Shown: in pieces, positions 1-9,329 of the stretch | How positions within the stretch are numbered: position 1 is the stretch's first letter | Layout of the letters: every line of letters begins with the position of its first letter | Source of the DNA: Actinidia chinensis | Lineage: Eukaryota > Streptophyta > Magnoliopsida > Ericales > Actinidiaceae | Length of the DNA stretch: 15,000 nt | NCBI GenBank assembly: GCA_009663005.1 | Contig: CM018899.1 | Location: forward strand, 9,371,399 to 9,386,398 | Direction: 5' to 3' | Notes under the pieces: model-generated | What the model was told of the DNA's origin: nothing | What the model saw: only the letters and a program-made list of their open reading frames with translations | Database searches by the model: none | Position numbers and translations under genes: made by a program

Positions 1-330
1 GGGATCGTGAGCCTCCAAAGCTTTAAGGTTTTCAAGGGAGCACCACATGTGGCCAGCTCAGCACCAACATGAATTGTTCCTTCCAATTTGTAACGGAATT
101 TGGGCTTAGCGGTCTAATTGATGGCAGACTTATAATTTAGGTGTTTAATTAAAAAATTTTAAAGTATAGGTGTCTATGATACATTTCGTTGAAGATTTAG
201 GATTTGTTTGATATCTTCCCTCCATATTTTATGCGTTCGACTAGTACCTAATAATGTAGTTATCAAAACATAAATGTTAAGATCTATTTCGTTTATATTA
301 CTTTTTTATTGAAGTGTTATGCTTCCCTTT
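1..330. other. AT-rich intergenic DNA, nothing recognised
   Basis: No open frame of useful length, no RNA gene and no clear repeat boundary is visible. The first 60 bases are less AT-rich than the rest but match nothing I recognise. Confidence 0.5.
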
Positions 331-913
331 ATTAAGGAATGTCAATGGTTTGGTGGGTTAAAACGAGTTTGGCCTAAATATATCATATTCCGTCCAATTT
401 AGGGATACCCTCCCCCATCACATACATTGCCTCAAACTTGTAACGGGGTGATGGTATAAATCTTACCCCCATTTACAAAAGCACTTGTCTACCCCATTCT
501 CGCTCTAGTTCTGCCTAAGATATTTTTGTCATTTGTTTTATTTTAAAAACACTACTGTACATTGAAAAAATCTGAAATTATATAACCATAATTAAAAATA
601 TACATATTATTAACCAAAAAACACATAATTCTTTTTTTTGAAAAACATCTTAAAAAGCAAGTTTAATAATGGTGGAAACCTCAAGCCCTTAACTGATATA
701 TACTAAATAGGGATATTTCTATAATTTCAACTCTAATCGGGTTGGGTTTAGGGCATCCACAACCTAATCCCACCCCCACCTGGCCTATGTCGAGCGGGTT
801 TCAAAAATCTCTCTCATACCCCCCACCCGATATTTGTAACCCCATCTTCCCTTATTAGAGGTGGGTTTCAAGACAGATTACTTGTATAACCCACACCACT
901 GCCATCTCTAATT
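331..913. mobile_element. Degenerate MITE-like element with terminal inverted repeats
   Basis: The left end (about 331-360) and the reverse complement of the right end (about 885-913) align over about 28 bases with roughly three quarters identity. Both read approximately ATTA-G-ATG-CA-TGGT-TGGGTTA. The block between contains several C-rich and G-rich stretches (CCTCCCCCATC near 410, CCCACCCCCACC near 770, CCCCCCACCC near 820) that stand out from AT-rich flanks. No transposase is encoded. I could not find a convincing target-site duplication, so the superfamily is left open; a non-autonomous hAT-like element is one possibility. Confidence 0.4.
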
Positions 914-1781
914 GGAACTGCCCAGTTTAGGTTAACATTTTTTAGCTAAAAATCTACTATATACGAAAAAACTCAAAAACCAAAATAGTTAAAATATCTC
1001 AAAAAAAAAGTTACACGACACTAGCCCTTAGTTTAATCCATCTACGATCAATATTCTGTTTTGGCCCCTGAAAATGACTAAACTTTACTAATAATACATC
1101 ACATGAAATGGTAAAAGAGTTGATGTGTTGAGATAGACTTGACTTTATGCAATGTCATGTAATGAGTGTTACCAACAAAATATAGTAGGAGTTGGCATGA
1201 GACTTGTGAGTGTTACCAGCAATTAGGTGGTTGTGATCAATTGTGATAATCAAGTATCTCATCAGGTAGGCCTTCATGTTCAACCATTTTAGTAACCACT
1301 AAAGGAAGACCTTGCCGTCCTTTGCTCGCTCTCTCCATTTTTGCCACCTTGATGGAGTCATGTGTCAACTAACGAGTGACAGTTTTTTTTTTAGTATTTT
1401 TTGGTCTAGTTTTTAATTTAATTTTTTTTATTCATTTTTAATAAAATATTTTTAACTGTTTGATTAAAATCTTATATTTTTTCCGATTACTCTTAAATGA
1501 GAAGAGTCTGAAAATGAAAAACATTCAACTAGATTAAAAAAAGTATCATAATGAAAAAAAAACTCATTTTTACTCAACAAAATAACTAGATTTTTTTTCA
1601 AATTCAAATTAAATTTTTACATTTTTAAATTTCTCTCATCAGGAATAAAAGAATATAAAATTTTGATCAAACAGGGAAAAAAAATCAGGAAAAAAAAAAC
1701 AAAAAATTAAAGCAGCAAAAATCTTTAAAAAAGTAAGACCAAACTGGGTGTAAATTTTTTCTTCCAATGCAATGGTAAAAT
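914..1781. other. Non-coding AT-rich DNA with poly-A/T tracts
   Basis: No gene is visible. A short motif close to GAGTGTTACCARCAA occurs twice (near 1164 and 1208), suggesting a small local duplication. From about 1380 to 1760 the sequence is dominated by A and T homopolymer runs of 7-9 bases, and any reading frame there is trivial. Confidence 0.5.
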
Positions 1782-1784
1782 TAA

Positions 1785-2468
1785 GGACCGGTTTGGAACA
1801 ATTTTTTTTTTATTTCTTTAGTGGACTTAATCTAGTTTCGATCAATTTTTTTTTTTTTTGGTTCATCTTGATTAGAGGAATAAATATTTTTTTAAAAGCT
1901 ATAGGAGCCCACTCTATCCTAATCCCAATCGCACTCAATTATAATGGATGTCAAACTTCTCGAATACGTAGCCTCACAACACTATACAACCACTATATCA
2001 AGCATATGGGCTTTCGTTTGATAACTCCACACTTCTTTTATCAGCCCAATTTGGCCCAGTACAACTACATTCTTAAAGCTTCGTTGTTTATTTTTTCAAA
2101 AATAGAACCACTTACACTTGGACCTGAGCAACAACATTTCTTTCTTTTTTAATTGTATGTTTCCATGTTATTTGATTTTTAAAGGAAGATTCTAGGGGAA
2201 AAAGATAGTTTTTTTTGTTCGATTTTGTAATGAAATGAAATGGAAATAAGAAGGGAAAATAATTTTTTCTTGTCTTTTAGAGGTAAAAGGAAATAAAATG
2301 ATTAAAACAATTTTTATAAACGAAAGAGAAGAAAAAGGAAAGAAAGAAGACATTGAAAAGAAAATTTCAAAATGAGAATTTAAATGACTTTTCACTTGTC
2401 TTTACGAAAAAGAAAATTTGTTGTTTTCTGTTGCTCTCCATTTTTCTTCCTAAATTCCAAACAAAGCC
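1785..2468. mobile_element. MITE-like element with TAA target duplication (PIF/Harbinger Tourist-like)
   Basis: The left terminus begins GGACCGGTTTGGAA at 1785 and the right terminus ends TTCCAAACAAAGCC at 2468. As inverted repeats they match at about 10 of 14 positions, including a shared GTTTGGAA core. Each end is flanked by TAA (1782-1784 and 2469-2471), the 3-bp TWA target duplication expected of PIF/Harbinger elements. No transposase domain is encoded. A 126-codon frame at 1772-2152 runs through T-rich DNA and has no recognisable domain, so I treat it as chance. The interior (about 2190-2400) is purine-rich on the + strand. The boundary match is short, so this remains a tentative call. 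Confidence 0.45.
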
Positions 2469-2546
2469 TAACTAAGCTAATGCAAATGCAATTAGGGCTG
2501 ATAAATGACCTGGACAAGGCAAATAATAGATTATTTAAGATTATTT

Positions 2547-2623
2547 GAAAACTTAACAAATTTTAAAAATATATACGAACTTGATTTGTTTATCAAGCGA
2601 ACGGATCTCAAACGAGTAACTTA
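2547..2623. repeat. Imperfect direct repeat, copy A
   Basis: This stretch contains AACTTAACAAATTTT and then TTGATTTGTTTATCAAG. It recurs with substitutions and small indels at 2682-2759, about 135 bases downstream. The repeat is non-coding and its family is not recognised. Confidence 0.65.
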
Positions 2624-2681
2624 AATTTTTTAAACATTATAAACTTATCAAACCGAGTACTAGATTGTTCAAATTTAGTTT

Positions 2682-2759
2682 AAAAAACTTAACAATTTTT
2701 AAAATTATGTCCAAACTTAATTTGTTTATCAAGAGAATCGATCTTAAATGAGCTCTTAA
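2682..2759. repeat. Imperfect direct repeat, copy B
   Basis: Second copy of the repeat at 2547-2623, containing AACTTAACAATTTTT and TTAATTTGTTTATCAAG. About 80 percent of positions match by eye. Together the two copies suggest an old tandem duplication. Confidence 0.65.
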
Positions 2760-2799
2760 CAAATTAGTGACCAATCGATCTCAAGTAAGCTCGTCGCCT

Positions 2800-2832
2800 T
2801 CAGTCCTCTCTCTCTCCTCTCTTTTGCTCTTC
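2800..2832. repeat. Pyrimidine-rich CT tract
   Basis: Runs of TCTCTCTCTCCTCTC and neighbouring pyrimidines lie about 140 bases upstream of the primer-binding site. It could be the remains of a promoter-proximal or leader CT tract of the downstream element, or a simple repeat. Confidence 0.4.
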
Positions 2833-2933
2833 GTTCTTGCCTTGTTTTTATTCCGACTCCCTAAATGTAATTGGTTGGTTGGTTTGTGTTTGTTCGCTCT
2901 TCATTTTGATTGAAAGGAAAAGACAATCATTGC

Positions 2934-2948
2934 ATATATATATATATA
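2934..2948. repeat. (AT)n microsatellite
   Basis: Uninterrupted alternating AT directly abuts the terminal motif that starts at 2949. The second copy of that motif is instead followed by a TA microsatellite at 11378-11399. Confidence 0.85.
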
Positions 2949-2973
2949 CTTATGTGCATCCATCTTCCGCTTA
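2949..2973 (+). repeat. Terminal motif, 5' copy, abutting the primer-binding site
   Basis: This copy begins ACTTATGTGCATCCA and ends in TTCCGC followed by TTA. The same motif occurs at 11351-11379 with three extra single bases and no substitutions. Its position immediately before the primer-binding site is what is expected of the end of a terminal redundancy or LTR. Confidence 0.65.
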
Positions 2974-2987
2974 TGGTATCAGAGCCA
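2974..2987 (+). other. Primer-binding site for initiator tRNA-Met
   Basis: TGGTATCAGAGCCA is complementary to the 3' end of plant initiator methionine tRNA. That tRNA primes minus-strand DNA synthesis in caulimovirids and in many plant LTR retrotransposons. It fixes the orientation and 5' boundary of the element that follows. Confidence 0.85.
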
Positions 2988-3429
2988 AATCTGGTTTGTC
3001 TAAGTTAATTTCTCTGCTCACATCTGTTCATTTTTCTTGATTTCCGGGCAACACTTTACCGATCTGTTCTAGTTATCCTAGTCTGTTCATCACCTTTAGC
3101 CATCTTTACCACCTTACTTCTTTGTCCCAGGGTTCCCTGTAAGTCCAGGCAGATGGGCGTAAGATCAGGCTGTTGGGAAGGGTAGCATCGTAGTGGTATG
3201 TGTCTGCAATGGGTATGTGAAAAAAGATTAAAGATTAATTAAAACAAAAGTATTGTAAATTTCCTTCTACAGTGGAGAAGCTGTCAACAAACCATGAATA
3301 CGACTTTTTGTTAGAAGCAACTCTCAGTCAGTTCCCTAGGTCTTCTTTGACTACTATACCAGTTCCAGATTTGAAAAAAAAACTCGTCAACGAGAAGAAC
3401 TGAATCACCGAGGATCTAGAAAAATGAAG
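2988..3429 (+). other. Leader region of the pararetrovirus-like element
   Basis: About 440 bases between the primer-binding site and the first polyprotein-like sequence. No conserved domain is readable. A GT-AG pair of plausible splice sites is present (donor GGTATGTG at 3195-3202, acceptor TTCCTTCTACAG ending at 3272), which would remove 77 bases. Several caulimovirids splice their leaders, but this is only a sequence-level possibility. Confidence 0.4.
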
Positions 3430-4200
3430 CTTGCAATTGGGACAATGCCCCAACAATGCCTTAGTCTAATTTCAGAGATTTAGAAAACTAGTTTTTTTCA
3501 GATCCATCTTTTAAAGTTGATTAAAGTCAAGACTGTTAAACCCGTTATTATAGCTTTAACTAAAGAATACCGAAACCTGTAGTTATATTAAACAAGGAGT
3601 CATTAATAAACATAATCTCGGGGTCATAATTTTTTATACATATAAGGGTTAATTCATTGCAGCAGTTAACCATTAACTATTAGGAATTGATTCATCTATA
3701 CTATAGTTTTAAAAGAGAATGCGAGGTTTAGAGATTTTATAAGGCCAGCATCAGGGGATGTTAGATCTAGTCTACATGATTGTCCCAGTTCATTTTAATT
3801 GCTTCCTGATCTTACTCTTAGTCTCACTGATCCGCATATCTTAAAGGCAGTAAACATTAAATATCAAAACTTCTGGTGAATTTACTAACATGCGTGCCCC
3901 GGAAGTCATTCTGTCTGTGTGCCCTACATGACAGTTATAGAATTTTATTATAAATGTATGAAACTAACTTAAATGTGCATGCTCTAATTAAGTCCTACAG
4001 TCAAACCTTATTATACAAAGCAGTACTAAAAATTCAAATTTAGAAATACTTAAAAAAACCCATTATTTGGAAGATTTACGTTTACCCACGAGGAAGACTG
4101 TGGGGCTTTATTAACAAATGAAAATTCTATCAAAGTCATACACAAAAAACTACAAATGACTTAGACTATATAACACAATTCATTTCACGGGACGGAACTG
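3430..4200 (+). pseudogene. Movement-protein-like remnant of the polyprotein
   Basis: The clearest open stretch reads from about 3718 to 3892. It contains the segment LTLSLTDPHILKAV (about 3811-3852), preceded by a stop at 3802-3804 and followed by another near 3877. Flanking sequence has many stops and frame changes. The position (first domain after the leader, upstream of the coat/gag region) and the resemblance to the N-terminal movement-protein region of plant caulimovirid-type polyproteins are the grounds for the call. Movement proteins of this class modify plasmodesmata for cell-to-cell spread. This copy cannot encode a working protein. Recognition is by general resemblance and would need a profile search. 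Confidence 0.45.
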
Positions 4201-4254
4201 TAAAATACACAGAGTTTTGAAAGATCTTCGACAATAACACCCCCTTCTAGACAT

Positions 4255-4805
4255 CGTTTGGATACCACAGCACAAGCTCCGTCTCTTCTGTTCTCTGTCT
4301 CTACTCGGCTTTTTTCGTTGTTCCACTACGTGTCCTTGGCTCGATCTACTCGTAGCTCAGGCCGGGCGGCGGGGACGGCGCAGCAGTCCCGCGGTCCGTC
4401 GGCCGTCTCATCTTCTTGGCTCCTGGTTCGGGCGTCTCATGGCCTGTGTGCCCTTTTGTGCCTCTGCTCTGTCCTTCTGTGCTTATTATCCTTGCTCATG
4501 CGTAACAACTACACACATTTGTACATCTCGTGTGTGCCGTCCCTGATCAACAACCACGCTCACCGCGTCGTCGTACTGCAAATCGCTTCCGCTTCCTGCA
4601 TCTGTTGTACATCCGAGGGGGGTGTGAGCGCAGCACACACGTCTCAATGCAAGCGGTCCGTCCAGGCCGGGCGCGTAAAAGTTTGAGGGCCTCCTGACAG
4701 ACTGGATGGCCCTGCCGAGCAACACACCAAGTGGGACGTGCGTAACCGTGTGGCGGTCACCCCACACACACAACAGTGTGTATTTTGTAACGGACCTCTT
4801 ATGCT
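4255..4805. other. GC- and CpG-rich block of foreign appearance inserted in the element
   Basis: The block starts abruptly after AT-rich sequence and ends just before polyprotein-like sequence resumes near 4806. It holds dense CpG (for example GGCGGGGACGGCGCAGCAG near 4367) and CT/GT-rich strings. The surrounding element has almost no CpG, as expected of old methylated plant repeat DNA. A 142-codon frame at 4258-4686 begins at TTG rather than ATG, and an overlapping 114-codon frame lies on the - strand (4486-4830). Neither shows a recognisable domain, so neither is called a gene. No inverted repeats or target duplication mark the edges. It may be an insertion, a transferred fragment, or an assembly chimera. 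Confidence 0.6.
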
Positions 4806-4987
4806 CCCTTTCGCAAATTAGGAAACCCAATATTCAAAACATCCACAATTCGGTCAAGAAGAGGAAAAGCCGAGTCTCTGAGTCTTCCTCAGAGTCACCT
4901 AAACAACAACAGATTTTGAAAGTTAATACTCCTATAAATCCTCAATTATTAACTATCCATACTGTTTTTCGAACCCGATACAAATAA
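4806..4987 (+). pseudogene. Ser/Lys-rich linker of the polyprotein
   Basis: An open stretch contains VKKRKSRVSESSSESPKQQQ followed by a Pro/Ile/Asn-containing segment, ending at TAA 4985-4987. It resembles the low-complexity basic and serine-rich linker between the movement and coat/gag regions in elements of this type. The open frame from 4706 to 4805 belongs to the GC-rich block and not to the element. Confidence 0.45.
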
Positions 4988-5029
4988 ACTTATTAAAGAA
5001 TATAGATCCAAAGAAAATAACCTAAGCGG

Positions 5030-6660
5030 GCTGACAACTATAAAGTAAAAACACAAACTCAAACCAATTGAAAAATTAATAAGCTCATGCAAATGTTTAT
5101 GAATGATGTAAGAACAGATATTTACTTCTTTGATTCACTTAGAAAAAATCTAAAAACTGAATACTATTATAAAACCATCTTGAAAATTACTGATCACACT
5201 TCTTCACTCTCTAGTCATCCTCCTTAGAAACTGTTATCATTGAACACAAAGGACTCACGTAAAAGCTATCCATTTAAGTTACCTACTGCTTACTACAGAA
5301 ATTAGTAAGGTTATTGATGGAATAATTACACTAATCAGACTTAAAACATAGGAAAACATTAGATAATATAGAACAACAGATTGATAGCAAACCATTGGTT
5401 CAACGAAACTTCTAAATCAAAAAATTTTAGAAATAACCATTAACCATCCTTACCTAGTAACTAGACAGCAACTTGGCCTTAAAAATCCAACAAATAATTT
5501 CAAAAATAGAAGAACTTTTGCTAGTCTTGAGTCCAAGATTCGACCCAAAGATGAAGGTTCATCCATTAAAGTTCTTATCAAAATGATTACAATTTACAAT
5601 CTAGTGAATCTGATAATGATCTACTTAGTGAAAATTTATCTTAATTAGAAATCAATTCAATGTTAATTAAATCAATTCACTCCGAGTCATACTTCAACTA
5701 CACACAATTGGTATCCAGACCTACTCCTCCTGATTTAACAATTCAAGGAAAGAAATCTAGATAACCAGTTTTCTGTTGAAGCTAAAAAAAAACTATATAA
5801 TGGAATATTGATGGCCTTAGTGAAAATGGAATTTTTGAAAAAATTACATCATTTAATCTATGGTTTCTAATAGTTACCTAACTAATTAATTTGGATTATA
5901 CCCCAAGCCAGATATAGTTGAGCCTATTGACCCTCCGGTTTTACTGGAATGTTAAATCTTGTGTGATAGATTCTTACTGAGGATCAAGAGAACCCATTAA
6001 AAATGCTATTCAAATTAGATGAATAATCTCCCTATTTTTGATGAAACCATAGGAATCAGGAAAACCTGATGGTATAAATAATTTTAATTTTATAACGATT
6101 ATTAAACATTTCACATAGGAACCCCTAGTGATATACCTTCACGAATTCATGATCAATTAAGCAACCTAAGTTTCCAACACTTATGACTTCAGATGGTACA
6201 AGATGTTTTACTTCTAACTTCTAGAGTCCATGCTAAGAGAAGACTGTACTAAACCCTTTTTGGAAAGAAAATGCATCCATGGTTTACCCAGTCTTTTTTG
6301 CTCACAAAATTAGGGATGTAACTAGTCAACCTCAGAAACCAATATATTTACGATCAATTAACCTACGGTGACATATAAGTAGCACTATTCAAAAGAAAGG
6401 ATTAAAATGTGTATTGACATGAACATTAGAAAACACGAAAGTAAAATAAAACCAAAGCCAAATATTAATTAGGAACTTTTGTGACAAGATGGTTTTAAAC
6501 TCCTATAGCTCCTCATTCAGAAAACATAGACAAAACCAAAATTAAAGAAATTTAATACTCATCGAAACATAGTCAACATAAACTACTAAACATAATACCT
6601 TTTCTGATACCCGTTACAAAATCGACTCCAAAACTAATTCTAATAAAAAATTAATAAAAA
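5030..6660 (+). pseudogene. Coat/gag-like region of the polyprotein, heavily broken
   Basis: Islands of protein-like sequence survive in changing frames. One around 5801-5857 opens with WNIDGLSENGIF; another near 6252-6310 contains PFWKENASMV and an HKIRDV segment; a third near 6470-6530 contains NFCDKM. Their order and character (Trp and aromatic-rich, ahead of a zinc knuckle) fit the coat or nucleocapsid portion of a plant caulimovirid-type polyprotein. Stops and frame changes separate every island, so no protein of useful length can be made. Confidence 0.5.
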
Positions 6661-6674
6661 AGATAATTAACTCT

Positions 6675-6722
6675 TGTCATAAATGTGGTAAGAAGGTCAT
6701 TATAAAAATGAATGTTGTTCTA
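6675..6722 (+). pseudogene. CCHC zinc knuckle, split by a one-base deletion
   Basis: The first two cysteines are encoded as CHKCGK at 6675-6692. The expected histidine and last cysteine (GHYKNEC) follow at once but in another frame, consistent with loss of a single base near 6690-6695. CX2CX4HX4C knuckles bind nucleic acid in retroviral and caulimovirid capsid proteins. The break removes the motif from any one reading frame. Confidence 0.65.
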
Positions 6723-7289
6723 AATCTAGAATTAAAAACTTCAAATTCTAAAAGCCGTAAAATCAAATCTTGAAATATTTAAACTAACTAATATTGATAG
6801 TTTTTACTGATGAGGAATTAAATACTCCTCAAACACCAGCTATTCCTCTTTCGATGATAATGACAACATTAATCTTGTAATAAACAATTGTTGTAAACAT
6901 CAGTGGTAATACAAAGCTCAAAGAGAAGACTTTATTAGAATTTAATTAGAAAATAGAAGATGATGAATTAAGACAACAATACTTAGTAAGTTAAAAGTTT
7001 TATGGTTAATCCTAAATTACAAACCTGATAGCCTTTTAATAAAAACTAATAACACTCTAGAGAAATTTTATAAAAAGCAAAAGCACAAGAACTTGTTTAT
7101 CTCTTACATACACATGAAATTAATTCCATTAAACTAAAATTACGTTTAAAATTACAAGATAGAAAATTTAAGAGTCAACATCAACTATTAAAGGTTTAAT
7201 AAAATCTTACCCCAGTATAACTTGAAGAATCTCCCGATGAACTGAACTAGTCAATCAACCCTAAATGAAATTTTCCTAACATTAATATT
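6723..7289 (+). pseudogene. Broken linker between zinc knuckle and protease
   Basis: Short islands such as TDEELNTPQTP (around 6808-6840) are readable, rich in Asp, Glu and Asn. No domain is recognisable. The region spaces the nucleic-acid-binding motif from the protease, as in related polyproteins. Confidence 0.35.
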
Positions 7290-7620
7290 ATTAATACAAT
7301 CAATTTTCAAAAATGGCACACTAAAGAAAGTTTAAATTAGTATCAGACGTTAGTTTAGAAGTCATTGCTCTATTGATACAGAGCCGATTTAAACGTAAAA
7401 ATACAAGAGGGATTTAGTTCCTACAAAATTTTACCATAAAACTACTGAAGATTAAGCCTGCTAATGGAAAGGAAAATGGATATTAAGTAAATTCCTAAAG
7501 TTCATATTGCCAAAATAATGTTTGCTTTAAAACCTCTTTTATTTAGTAAAAATATGACCGATAAGTTCTTTTTGGAATTCCTTTATTTACTTTATTATCT
7601 CTTTGACTACTAATACTAAT
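7290..7620 (+). pseudogene. Retropepsin-type aspartic protease remnant
   Basis: The catalytic Asp-Thr is encoded at 7375-7380 after a hydrophobic run (VIAL). The frame then shifts, so the rest of the expected D-T-G-A-D active-site loop is read from another frame because of one missing base. Further on, LFGIPF-like sequence at about 7567-7590 fits the second conserved part of the protease, again in a changed frame. Retropepsins of this type work as homodimers and cleave the polyprotein. This copy is inactive as it stands. Confidence 0.6.
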
Positions 7621-8040
7621 GGGTTAACATCTAAACCTTTCGAGAAAACCAGTTATTTTTTGAATTCTTTCTACACCAGAAACTAATTAAATTAAACCAA
7701 TTTACAACATCAGTCTATATCTATTAATAGTATTAATCAAAAAACTCAACAAATTAATTTTCTCAAAGACTGAAATAAAATAAATAACCGAATTGAAACC
7801 CAATTAAAATCCCATTAAAAAATAAATTACTATTTTAAATCAAAACTTGAGAAACATATTGTTGCTTCTCTCCTAGTGCATTCTGCGTCGGAATAAACAT
7901 ATAGTAACTTTGTTTATATAAAATTTCATAAAGTAAATTCCTACTAATCGCGACCTATACAATGACTTCTGAATAATGGAAACTTGTAAACAGAAATCAA
8001 TGATTCAAAATACTAAAAAATAATATTATTAGTAAAAGTA
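7621..8040 (+). pseudogene. Broken connector between protease and reverse transcriptase
   Basis: AT-rich polyprotein remnant with frequent stops. Islands include NSINQKTQQINFLK-like sequence (about 7725-7765) in shifting frames. The position matches the spacer and N-terminal fingers region ahead of the polymerase core. Confidence 0.35.
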
Positions 8041-8660
8041 AATCCCCATGGTCATGCCCTGCTTTTTATGTTAACAAAACTCTGAAATTGAACGAGGAGT
8101 TCCCCGTTTAGTCATTAATTATAAACATTAAATGAAGTCTTAGAATGGATTAGATACACCCAATTCCTAATACAAAAGATTTAATTAAAAGGATCGTAAT
8201 GCAATGATATTTTCCAAATTCGACTTAAAAAGCGGATTTTGGCAAATACAGATTCATCCTATGACAGTACAAAACTGCTTTTACTACTCCTTTTGGTCAT
8301 ACGAATGGAATGTTAATGCCACTTAGGATTTAAAAAAATGCCCTCGTGAATTCCAGAATATTATGAATAAAATATTCAATCCTTTTTCTCTATTTACCTT
8401 AGTTACATTGTGATGTTCTTATTTTTCCAAACTCAATAGATGAACATGGAAACATGCTGAACACTTTTTTGACCCATAGTCAAAAATATAATGGTCTAGT
8501 TATTTCTGCATCAAAAATTGAATTATCCAAACTAAAATTCGATTTCTAGGATATAATATTTAACAAGGGAACTGTTATTGCCGTTACTAGGTCTATCGGT
8601 TTGCTAATAAATTTCAGAATGAAATCTTAGATAAGACCAGTTTACAAAGGATTTATAGGA
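8041..8660 (+). pseudogene. Reverse transcriptase remnant
   Basis: Recognisable polymerase blocks remain in order: an SPWSCPAFYV-like fingers motif near 8041, RGVPRLVINYK near 8090-8125, and motif A as FDLKSGFWQIQ at 8219-8251 with its catalytic Asp at 8222-8224 intact. A block around 8270-8330 has its frame changed several times. The polymerase Y-x-D-D box lies at about 8404-8418 and is destroyed by loss of one base, so both aspartates cannot be read together. This enzyme copies the RNA pregenome into DNA in retroelements. The one-base losses and several stops make this copy inactive. The overall motif wording is closest to caulimovirid-like and Ty3-related polymerases. Confidence 0.75.
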
Positions 8661-8789
8661 TCATGAAATATATTGAATGAAGTCTACAAAGACCCAAAAG
8701 ACAAGGAAGAGTGACAAGTGTCAACTTATTGACCGTCTCAAAGATAACCCACAATCCTTGATCATCAGTTCATATGCTTATAGTCAAAG

Positions 8790-9230
8790 AGATAAAAATT
8801 TATGTCAAACTTGCCTTGTCTTGGTATTTCCTTCGGATCATTCGTTAAAATTATTCAAACTGATGTTCTTGATATTGGTTATGGAGGCATCATGCTCAGA
8901 AAGTCACTACTTCTTCTCCGGAACAAATTGTTCTTCGTTTTAATTCAGGAGTATGGAATAAGGCACAAACTTATACAATACTAGTAAAAGAAATTTATCT
9001 ACGTTTTATGTGTTTCAAAATTTCAAGATGATATTTGAATCAAAAGTTTTTAGTCCGAGTGATTGTAAAAGTGCTAAATATGTTTTGCAAAAAGATGTTT
9101 AAAAAAAAAATATTGCAAGTAAACAAATTTTTGCTAGATGGGCAATCCATTTAAGTATTTTTGACTTTGAATTGAATACATGAAGGTAGCAAGGAATTCT
9201 ATTCAGATTATTGACTAGAGAATTTTTACA
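8790..9230 (+). pseudogene. RNase H remnant
   Basis: An open stretch at 8802-8984 contains QTDVLDIGYGGIM, whose Asp at 8862-8864 corresponds to the first catalytic residue of retroelement RNase H. Later parts include SDCKSAKYVLQKDV (about 9058-9101), with the Asp at 9061-9063, and FARW near 9136. A run of nine A at 9102-9110 and several stops interrupt the frame. RNase H removes the RNA strand from RNA:DNA hybrids. It sits directly after the reverse transcriptase, as in caulimovirids. Confidence 0.7.
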
Positions 9231-9329
9231 GGGAAAAAGCCTAGCCATTGCCATGCCCTATACTCACAATTTACAAAGCCAGATCAGTACCTTACTAACC
9301 TTATTGAAAAAAATACATTACCCAAATAG

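Noticed and set aside
1772..2152. 126-codon + frame
   Set aside because: It is driven by poly-T (Phe-rich start), shows no domain and overlaps the terminus of a MITE-like element.
2192..2395. 67-codon - frame
   Set aside because: It arises from purine-rich low-complexity DNA read on the opposite strand; no domain.
2974..2987. Primer site of an ordinary Ty1/copia element
   Set aside because: The motif alone would fit, but the downstream order (movement-protein-like, coat, protease, polymerase, RNase H, no integrase) does not match copia, where integrase precedes the polymerase.
2837..3040. 67-codon + frame across the primer-binding site
   Set aside because: It runs through a microsatellite and a non-coding priming site, so coding is not credible.
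4258..4686. 142-codon + frame in the GC-rich block
   Set aside because: It begins at TTG, is Ser/Leu/Cys-rich without a domain, and GC-rich DNA yields long frames by chance; an overlapping frame exists on the other strand.
4486..4830. 114-codon - frame in the GC-rich block
   Set aside because: It overlaps the + frame, has no recognisable motif, and its first codons lie outside the block.
8677..8943. 88-codon + frame over the RNase H region
   Set aside because: It is mostly out of register with the RNase H motif, whose Asp is in the frame of 8802-8984.
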